A stretch of 64,000 nucleotides of DNA, taken from contig CM075852.1 of assembly GCA_037975125.1 (NCBI GenBank), forward strand, positions 17,710,599 to 17,774,598, written 5' to 3'. The translations under genes were made by a program, and so were the position numbers. This stretch comes from Latrodectus hesperus. Lineage: Eukaryota; Arthropoda; Arachnida; Araneae; Theridiidae. The notes under the pieces are model-generated. The model ran no database searches and was not told the origin of the DNA. It saw only the letters and a program-made list of their open reading frames with translations. Position 1 is the stretch's first letter. Every line of letters starts with the position of its first letter. Positions 55,061 to 64,000 of the stretch are shown here, one piece after another.

Positions 55061-55324
55061 GACACCCAAGCATTTCAAGAAAATAATTCAATAGTCCTGT
55101 CTTGAAAGGAAAAATTTGTTGGAATTATGATAGTTATTTTTTTTAATAGAAATTTCTTACAAAAAAATAAGTATTAGGGGGAAAATAACATATTTTGATC
55201 TTGTATCATATGCCTTTAGTTTGAAGAAATTTGTATTATTTATTTTTCTCTTCGAAATTATCTTCAACCAAAATAATCATCAAAATTTGAGAGGCATTTT
55301 AATGAGGGTTTGTAAGAGATTATA

Positions 55325-55924
55325 TAGCCGACTAACTTGTCTAGTGGTCAGCGTGCCTGACTGCGGATAAAGAGGTCCTGGGTTCGAATCCCGGCTCGGG
55401 CATGGATGTGCTTTTTCTCTTTATCTATCCCGTCTTTGTCCTTTCCTTGTATGAATGTGTTGTGAATGGTTGCCTACCCTATAAACGGGTACCTATGGCA
55501 TGTGTGTAGAGCAAAGTCGTACTTTCACCTTCGTGTTGTTAAAGCATTCATTTGATTAAAAAACGAAAGAAGCTCCCAATCGACTTAATTCGCATAGCAT
55601 AGCGAGCTTGGCTTGTCCATGCTCGCAATGCTATGCGTTGTGTCATTAGTAAACAACAACAACGTAATTATATATATATTTATGTTAGTCCATAAATTCA
55701 AATGTTTGTAGTGGTATTTAAATGAGTATAAAGGACGATGGAGCTAGTATTGGTTTTTCATTAATTTTATTTAATGTTGTTGTTGTCGTGTGCTAGCTTG
55801 ACTAGCATTATGGGGTGTGCATCTCCACTTTTCCAATTGAATCATATTTTTTTCCAATTGAATCATTGAATCGTGGATATGCCAATTGCTTGGCATGTCC
55901 AAGTGTCATTAGTAAACAACAAAC
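55325..55924 (+). mobile_element. Chimeric SINE (tail type B) carrying transduced 3' flank
   Basis: Flanked by AGAGATTATA at 55315-55324 and 55925-55934. The order inside is: SINE head with intact box B; type B tail (ending near 55663); 113 bp identical apart from scattered changes to the reverse complement of 50399-50508, including that locus's own ATTACGT duplication; antisense 3' end of a type A SINE (55776 to about 55845) matching 50326-50398; a duplicated CCAATTGAATCAT; and a second short type B terminus (CCAAGTGTCATTAGTAAACAACAA). The whole block inserted as one unit. Confidence 0.9.
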
Positions 55925-55934
55925 AGAGATTATA

Positions 55935-57455
55935 AACAGCTGTTGAATAAACGAAAATACATAAAAGTTTAGCATATAAAAGTTCTTTGACCAATTATTA
56001 TAAAGTAGATAAGCAATTTGGTTTCGAAACATAATTGCTTATCAAACTTATAAAATGAAATAATTTTCTTTTGAATGAGAAATCTATCAACGAGTACACG
56101 AGATAAAGAATTATTAAATCAGTTACCAAAAATCATAAAGATCATATAAAAAAGAAAATTCTTTCTTCTTGTCAACTATATAGATAGTTTCTTGATCATT
56201 TAATCAAAAGCATTTACTTTAAAAAAGTATTAAAAAAAAGTACATATAATTTCAAAATTACTAATTGAATTTCATTACGTTCATTTCATATGCCTCATCG
56301 CTTACAAATTTATTTTATGCTATTAATAATTGTGTTTCTTTAAAATTTTGTGATTTTTTAAAAGTTTAATCAATAAATTCATTTAATGATTTATAAATCC
56401 ATAAACTACTTTCATCACATACTTATCATTTGTGAAATTTCCTACAGTTAATTTCTAATGATATTAATAAATGGCGACAAAAGTTTATTTAATTAAATTG
56501 TGAACTGCGATTTATCCTGTTTTATTGATAGTTATAAACGGAGTTAAGCTAAACCTATAATTAGAAATATACATATAATAATCTATACAGAGGCAAATAT
56601 ACGTATCTTTTTCTTTATTTTTAAAGTTATTTAAAAGTAAAATGAATCAGAAATATTTTTAATATTGAATTGTAAATTGATTTTAATACATTTTTTTAAA
56701 CTTCTGACTTTATCTATTATTAAAATTCAAAAAAAGATGAAAGTCTTGCGAAATATTACTAGTTTTAGCAGAGAGAAAATATGAGATTAATAAAATTTAT
56801 TTTTGAAGTGTTTGCTTAAGAACTATTTTAATGTTTATAGTTTAAAATTTCCAACCAATTAACTGATTATATAGATATATTTTTTAAAACTTCCTAATTG
56901 AGTAAAATTGTATCCTATGTTGTGTTTTTATGCGTCAAATGCAAAATTTCGTATATTCATTCGGTATTTATTGAATTCACACGTGCAAGTTTTTACCCAT
57001 AAATAAGCTTTCTCTTGTGAATTGTAAGTGTTCGATGTTTGAATCTTCTACTTCAATTATGTGTTATGTCCACTATAATCATTTGTTGCGTCCACTACAA
57101 ACTGAACGCATGAAAGCAGTCTTAGTATATAATATATCATCAATGATTTTAATATAATTTTTCAAACATGTAAGAAAAAATATATTTTTTTAACCTGAAT
57201 TTTTACATTCCTTCATTCCTGAAAAATAGCTATATTTAACATTGGGAATTTCTTAAATCTATCGTTATTTTATATTATTAAATGTATTAAATGTACAGTT
57301 ATTTTATAAGTATATTAACTGTATATTAAAACATGAGTAAGATTTTTCTTGGCTGACACTTTTATCGCAACTATATTTATAATGAAATAAACTGAATATA
57401 AGGAACTAAAATTAAAGCTAATTAAAAAAGGAGGATTAATTTTATTAAATAATTC
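55935..57455. other. AT-rich intergenic DNA
   Basis: No feature recognised. Confidence 0.5.
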
Positions 57456-57464
57456 AACCCATTT

Positions 57465-57752
57465 GTTGCCGTCCAACTTGTCTAGTGGTCAGTGTGCCTG
57501 ACTACGGATATGGAGGTCCTGGGTTAGAATCCCGGTTCGTGCGTGGACGTACTTTCTCTCTCTATCTATCCTGTCTTTGTTCTTTCCTTGTATGAATGAG
57601 GTGTGAATGGTTGCCTACCCTATAAACAGGTCCCTATGGCATGTGTGTACTGAGGAAGTCGGACTCTCCTCACCAAAATATGGTTCAGTTGGAAAAGTGG
57701 AGCAGCGCACACCTTGTTGCCAACCTAGCTGGCACACGACAATGAATGAATG
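57465..57752 (+). mobile_element. tRNA-derived SINE, tail type A (copy 8)
   Basis: Plus-strand copy with one change in box B (GGGTTAGAATCCC). The usual CAACAA tail is replaced by AATGAATGAATG. Flanked by AACCCATTT at 57456-57464 and 57753-57761. Confidence 0.94.
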
Positions 57753-57762
57753 AACCCATTTT

Positions 57763-58904
57763 TTAAAAAATAGAAAGGCATGAGCCTATGCTTGAAATTG
57801 ATTGAAAATTTATTTTAATAACATATCGAAAGCAATGAAAAGGAAGAATTAATTATTTTTATGATAAATTATTTCATGAAGTGCGTTTATATTTGTATAT
57901 ATTTGTATAGCTGCGTCTGTGCATCTGCGTATACACCACTAAATCTAAAAAACCGTTTATGCACACATTATTTACTAAATCTGCAGATTAACATATTTGT
58001 TCCTTTATACCTCGAAATCAAGAGTGATATTAAAAATAAATAATCGTATGCTAGTTTCTTCAACAGTTACAACATTTTAAGCCTTTTGATTCTTTGTAAT
58101 ATCGTTTTTTTAATTAATTGATCATTGATTACTTAACTTTATTCAGTTAAGCTCACTTTGATATGTTAAAGCTGATATGTATAAGCGTTGTTGTTATTCT
58201 CTTGTAAGCTTTTTATTTCCATTTAACATGTGCCCAACAAGTAATGTGCAAATTACTTTAGTAATTTAGGAAATGAAATAATGTTCTGCACTTTAACAAT
58301 TCATTAGGTAATATACAAGATAAGTAATTACCCATTTCCGACAACTACAATTAACCAATATTTATTCTTAGATTTTTAAATATTAATTTTCCATATTATT
58401 CAACAAACAACGTGTTTTGAAAAGCGTTACTTTTGGGAATAAAATTTTGGAATATAAATTGGGAAATAAAATTATTTTCTGCACTCAATGGTTCATTAGG
58501 ATATATGCAAGCTTTGTAATCACTCATTCCGGCGATTATAATTGCCAACTATTTAATCTCAGATTTTTAAATATTAATTGATATTTAACAAACTAACGTG
58601 TTTTGAACAGCGTTATTTTTATGACAATAAATTTACGACCTTTCCAAAACTTACTGTCCTGATGAACTTTAAGAAAGAACACTAATATTTTTTTTCATGA
58701 AGGACTATGTGAAAAGCATTTTTATTTTACGTTCAAACATCAAAGACAATAGTTAATGGAAATAAACATTTTTTTAAATAAAAATTATATAACTAAATTA
58801 GAAATCATTATTTGAGGAACATAAATAGAAAACTACTTTATTCTGTATAATGAAAACAATGTGAGAAAGAGACTTATTTTAAAATATATCTTCCAAGCGA
58901 TCTT
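57763..58904. other. AT-rich intergenic DNA
   Basis: 58210-58420 and 58425-58640 look like an old tandem duplication (CATTAGG, ATGCAAGCTTTGTAATCACTCATTCC versus ATACAAGATAAGTAATTACCCATTTCC, and AACGTGTTTTGAA twice). Confidence 0.4.
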
Positions 58905-59104
58905 GAGATACTTTTTTGGAATTGTGTCATATTTTCTGAATGGTGGCAACGGCAATCAAATCGATAGGAAAAAAATCGATAGACCGAAGCTTTGCACGGT
59001 GCGCTGAGCCCGAGCATTCAGCCTGCATAATGGCCCAGAACAGAATTCCCTCCAGTCTCAATTACAAGCACCCGAAATGAATTCTGAGGGGTCGTTCACA
59101 CTGA

Positions 59105-59116
59105 GTTGACGTCAAC
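59105..59116. promoter_or_regulatory. Perfect CRE palindrome
   Basis: GTTGACGTCAAC contains TGACGTCA, the full CREB/ATF binding site. It sits inside the GC-richer island, which supports but does not prove a regulatory role. Confidence 0.4.
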
Positions 59117-59163
59117 CGTGTGGTCAGCCACCTGAGACAAGCCCCTCCTCTCTCCTGACATAC

Positions 59164-59361
59164 TTATGCGGACGCAGCCACTGGACCTTGTCCACTGTTC
59201 ACCAATGATCGGTCTGCACATAATGACTGGTCATTAGCAGCGCTTCTCGAATCGATCCCTTTAATAACGCTTTCCTGTTGCTCGTTAATTTCATCCCGAA
59301 AAGAATGGCGAACATGAATCGAACTCGAGTCTCCATCGTTGTTCGGATTCGAATTCGACAT
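59164..59361 (-). CDS. Possible small hydrophilic ORF, 65 aa, unrecognised
   Basis: Minus strand, ATG at 59361-59359, with an in-frame TGA 33 bases upstream of the start and a stop at 59164-59166. The product begins MSNSNPNNDGDSSSIHVRH and ends SLVNSGQGPVAASA. It is rich in Ser, Asn, Asp and Gln with few hydrophobics, so it would be disordered and soluble. An overlapping 79-codon minus-strand frame and a 90-codon plus-strand frame show that this GC-richer stretch has few stops in any frame, which weakens the call. No family recognised. Confidence 0.2.
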   Translation of the reverse strand: MSNSNPNNDGDSSSIHVRHSFRDEINEQQESVIKGIDSRSAANDQSLCADRSLVNSGQGPVAASA

Positions 59362-59550
59362 TGGAACAGGACACGTGTAAGCGGCATGTCGCGCTCAATG
59401 CTCGAATCAAATGTACTTTGTCTGATTCCGGCAATCAAGACAAAAGTAACATATTTTCATTTAGTCGGAGAGAACAAAAAAAAAAACAACAAAACGAGAA
59501 TAGAGAGAATGGTTAATCAAGTTCACACTTCTTTCGTTCTCTGCACATGA

Positions 59551-61235
59551 CTTTTATTTCATGAATTTCATGGTTGTTGGAATATTTGACGCTCTAAAAT
59601 GACCAAACGCATAAAATAATAAGTACGAATTTTAAAAAAAATTGAGATTTTTTTTATCAATCAATTACATAATAAAGTTATCTAAGTTTAATTTTAGTTA
59701 TCCTTTAATACCACGCTATATTCACTCAATACACATACTGACATTCTTTTTTATTTCAAATTAAATACAGTTTACGGAAAAGAATCATTTTTTGATAAGT
59801 ACTGTGACAATGATATGCATGCATTTTGATAATTATTATAATCTATTTCCAACGCGAGAGAAATACCTGATTTCAATAGTTTCTTGTTATTTGTCTATCT
59901 TTATCTTTAATTAAAATCAAAAGCACCAATTGAGGATTGAGAATTGAATACGTAAAATGTGTCTTATTTATTATATAAAATTATGTAGACAACACTAGAA
60001 TTATTTATTGATAACATATTTCCTTATAAGGGAGCACAGGATTTTGAAAGTGAAAAAATTAATTTTAATATGAAAAAAAGATAGATTTTATTTTTTTTTA
60101 ATGTAGAAATTATGTTTTTTTTTATTAAACACGTAAGTTTTATTATTCCTACTATAATATTTTCTGAAATATTTTTTTTAAATATTTGTATTTTTGTTTT
60201 ATCATGAACAATAAAAACGTTCTTCGCGACTCCAATTTTGTTGAAATCGATTAAGAAACTTTTAAAATATCAAAACATGTGTGCCTTATTTCTTTCAATT
60301 CATTGTTTCGGAAAATTGTTTTTTTGCACATTTTTCCGCCGTTTTTTGCGTTAAATCTATCAGATTTTCTCAAAGAATATTTTGTAAAAAATGTAAGGAT
60401 TTGATGCTTTTTAAGATCCACGCATAAAAATATGTGTTTTTACTAAATGAAAGCTGAAAAAAGTTCAAAGCAAAAATAAAAATGAAAAATAAGACGCAAA
60501 AAATATCTTAGTAAACAAAATTATTGAAAATTTAAAACAAAAACTGTAAATAATTTTTTTTAATTATGTCTTTTCTTTTAAATAATAATTTCATAAATAC
60601 TTATAAGCTTTATATTAATAAGCTATTTCATATATACTTATAAGCTAAATTATATACTTATAAGCAAGTAACTTATTGTTTGAAACATATTTAAATAAAA
60701 TTTAAGCATATGATGTCAGATAATTGGTTTATGAATACTTTTGTCAATCACAACATCACGTGTCCCCTTAAAAAGTGAAAAAAATAATGTCTTCCTCCTA
60801 GGATATTTTACTTTATCTGTATGAAATAGTTTCTGCAGAAAGATATAGGGAAAGTTTTATGAAGAAATTACAAATATAAAATTAATAGAACTCTTATTTC
60901 TTTGAAGTTGATATCATGAATTATGAGTTTTTTGAGCATTAACGAGATTTTTTGTGCAAGTGTGGCTTTCTTTCCAATTCAGTATTAGCTATTCATATCA
61001 ATTTATTTTAATATTCAATGTTAATCCTTTTATTTTTCTGTTTTTGCTCGTTTTATATTTTTAACAATAATTTGCTCTTATAATGTTTTGAATCCCCAGA
61101 AAAACCTATTCACGAAAAAATTTTCAATTAGACATTTGTTATTCAAACATATTGTGAATTCTATAAAATATATGAAAAAAATGCCTTAAATTACGTTAAT
61201 TTTGTGAAGTTTAAATTTACTACATATGTAGATAG
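59551..61235. other. AT-rich intergenic DNA
   Basis: No feature recognised. Confidence 0.5.
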
Positions 61236-61284
61236 ATAGATAACTAATAGTAAATTTTTTATAAATTTACTATTAGTTATCTAT
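61236..61284. repeat. Perfect 22-bp inverted repeat, 5-nt loop
   Basis: Arms 61236-61257 and 61263-61284 (core TAACTAATAGTAAATTT) are exactly complementary, with loop TTTAT. Confidence 0.95.
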
Positions 61285-61492
61285 ATATTTAATCAAAATT
61301 TTTAATCAAATATTTAATCAAAAACCAAATAAAGCATAATAATAAATTTATAAAATTAATCAAATACCAAATGGAGAATAATAGTCGAAAAGTAAATGGA
61401 GAATAATACATTGGCAATACGAAATTTAATTTTGTATTGTATATGTATTGTATTTTCTAATCACACTTAATACTTAAAATTGGTATATATAT

Positions 61493-61630
<138 letters not shown>

Positions 61631-61639
61631 ATGGTTTTT

Positions 61640-64000
61640 TAATTATTTTTAATTATATATACACGGTTTTTTAATAATTTATGAATAACTATGGTTTTTT
61701 ATTAATATAATTTAAGCAATTAACTTAGATAAAAATAAGCAATTTTTTTGCACCATAATACTTTTTGCGCTGAGAGGAGTATGGAGAGTTATCATGTACT
61801 AAAATCATTAAATGAAAAACATAAAATCTGAGTTTGATATACATTTATGTGTTTTTTACGAAATGGTCACGAATTAAGATGCTGAAATTCGGAAATTACC
61901 ATAAATAACTCAATAAGGGTTTTTGCTTGATATATTTTAAAGTTCAGTTTATAAAAGCATAAGCGCTATTTGTATTGGAACAAATTATAAAATGCGTAAG
62001 CTTCTTCAGAGGAAGAGATGATTGTTACGATTAAATTGTAATCATGTTTTGTTTACTTTGTTACTAAGAATAATTTTCAATCTTCTTTAAGTTTCTGATT
62101 TTGATTTGCTTTAAAGATAGTAATTTTGTTGAATAGAACAATTCCCATATTATTTTATTTTGGATAATTATGTGCGGACATATTTATTATATTTAGTTAC
62201 ACATGTCTATATATTAGAAATCTGATTTAGGCAAGTGAAAACTTCTTATGATCATTCATGATGGACCCAATGTCAATGTATTTTTTATTCCTTAACTCTT
62301 AGATTGTATGCATTTTTCATCAATTTTTCATTTCTTATTCTCATTAATTTCTCTAAAAATATCCCAAAACTCAATGTCATATCACTCAATCAAAAATTTT
62401 AAATCAGTTCGAATTGTCTTTTAAACGTATTCGATGACATGGCAATTAATATCATGAGAATTTATTTTGTATTTAAAACGTTTTATTCATTAATAATCAA
62501 TATAAATTATTTTAAATAATGATTTAAAATGAAAAAAAAGGAATTTTAGCTCTATTTAAAATTATTCACGACCAATTTACTCATATTTTAAATTTTATGA
62601 TATAAGTATTGTATCTATAAATATTAATTCAAAATTCGTTAAGGGATAAGTTTTGGCATTAATTTTCTCACAGAGTAATGATCTTAGTTTATGTATGAAA
62701 TTCCAGAACTTGAAATATTTTATAAGCAAAAGGTAACAAAAAGATCCTCAATAAAATGTTCCCTTACTGCTTAATTAATATAAAGCACTTAAGAAAAATA
62801 TTATAAATCTTTAGCATACTTATATGAAATATATTTATTTATTTTTAATTATTAAGTTAAATGATATATGTAAAGTGTTGTATTTTATTAATTTCGGGCG
62901 CGCTTTTCCATTTAATTTAGCAGACAATATTTCGGATAATCTGTCATTGTAAGATTTCTCGGTAAGATGTCATAGTACGATAATTAAATCTCATGAGACT
63001 TAACTATCAGTTTTACAATAAAAACAATTAAGAGTGTTTTATTAAACTAGTGAACATGAATTAGTTAAGGGTAATTTATTTAACAAATAAAGCACATAAA
63101 ATTAGTTTGTAAACATATAGATTTCATATAGATTGTATATAAGTCACATAGTTCCATTTTATATTCCATCTTTTTAAAAAAATCATTAATAATCATGTTT
63201 TGTGATTTTTACCATGTTTTACAAATGTGATAAAAATGATAGTAAAAAGACAAAATTATTAATAAAAACGTATTAATATAATGATATAAATAATTAGCAG
63301 TAAAGCATCGAAATGAACAAAAAAGAGGGAAAATATGTTAACAAACTTTTTAATAATAAAAAAATATTTATAACATAAATATATTTATAATATAAACATT
63401 AGCTTAGGTTAACAACATAACATTAGCTTAGCAAAATATATTAACTATTTGTTTGCTTAAAACTTTTTAATGTTTCAATAGAATTATTTTAAAACTAGCT
63501 TTAAGTTATTTAATTATATTTTAAATTTCTCTGTGACTTTTTCGTGTCTCTTTTTAAATAAGATACTTATGGAAAAATGATAATGATATAACTGTTAAGT
63601 TACAGTGAGTTACTTAAATTTATAAAGTTTTATTTAAAACATTATAGATTTTAATATTAGAACAGCATAAGTTCTGTACCGAATTTGTTAATTTAAATAT
63701 TTCCTTTTTGTATTGTTTTAATTAATGTTTTTCTTATTGTGAAGAAATAGCGCATTTAACAAAATATTTACCAAAATGTATATAATTATTGCTTTTTTAT
63801 TTAGTATCATATTACTTCGAATGTTATTTACCTTTCGTGAAAGCTTAACTTCACACTGGATGGTATATGAAAATCACTCTGAGTATAATTATGATAAAAT
63901 TTTTATTAAATGTTAAATTTTTCATCAATTTAAATAATTAAAACTCATAGACACATCTTATGTATTTATTTTTAACTCTCGATGTATAACTAATCTATAT
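61640..64000. other. AT-rich intergenic DNA
   Basis: No gene, SINE, MITE or GC-richer island recognised up to the window end. Confidence 0.5.

Larger units (their letters stand above)
58905..59550. other. GC-richer island 8, possible regulatory element or exon
   Basis: The largest island. It contains two ATCGATAG motifs (near 58960 and 58976), the perfect palindrome GTTGACGTCAAC (a CRE) and several near-palindromic GATTCGAATTCGA-type strings. A 65-codon minus-strand frame is listed separately. Confidence 0.4.

Noticed and set aside
55325..55924. Inverted segmental duplication of 50.3-50.8 kb
   Set aside because: Homology begins exactly at the SINE 5' end and the block has its own target-site duplication, so retrotransposition fits better.

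Overview
This is a very AT-rich eukaryotic nuclear window with no bacterial-style gene organisation. It has long TA-dinucleotide runs, GT-AG introns, tRNA-derived SINEs with target-site duplications, non-LTR retrotransposon relics and mariner/Tc1 DNA transposon relics. The transposon mix (Jockey-type gag relic, Tc1 and mariner relics, 12 SINE copies) suggests an arthropod, perhaps a chelicerate such as a spider. That assignment is an inference from composition and repeat types, not from a marker gene.

The window is mostly gene desert. The best-supported protein-coding gene is not visible as a single ORF. Three short exons on the + strand (28723-28766, 29369-29441, 30066-30143) have canonical splice sites and compatible phases. 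Together they encode a 64-residue protein that starts MGCFS, carries a CCSC cluster and an acidic stretch, and ends in a basic, proline-rich tail. Intron 1 holds a compound AC/AT microsatellite and intron 2 holds a MITE. A possible 1.1 kb 3'UTR with polyadenylation signals follows.

Mobile elements dominate. Layout: mariner-like relic (2.9-3.5 kb), SINE (3.65), MITE (4.75), LINE 3' end (6.4-7.1), inverted pair of a second SINE family around a TA run (7.3-7.85), SINEs (9.2, 10.6), nearly complete Tc1-like element with long inverted repeats (13.9-15.55), MITE candidate and LINE 3' end (20.2-20.95), Jockey-type gag relic (24.7-26.3), MITEs (26.9, 29.8, 31.4, 52.7), 35-bp minisatellite (32.65-33.14), SINEs (37.0, 40.3, 41.2, 45.3, 48.5, 50.1, 50.5, 55.3, 57.5), and a diverged satellite-like array (43.2-44.0). 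The SINE at 55.3 kb carries the 3' flank of the SINE at 50.5 kb, which indicates a SINE 3'-transduction with source and offspring in the same window.

Eight GC-richer islands of 250-650 bp (12.5, 15.9, 21.8, 36.3, 42.8, 47.5, 54.5 and 58.9 kb) stand out from the AT-rich background. They have no repeat character that I can recognise. They are the best candidates for conserved regulatory DNA or unrecognised exons of flanking genes. Three of them (12.7, 42.9 and 59.2 kb) contain small open frames or splice-like signals that deserve testing.
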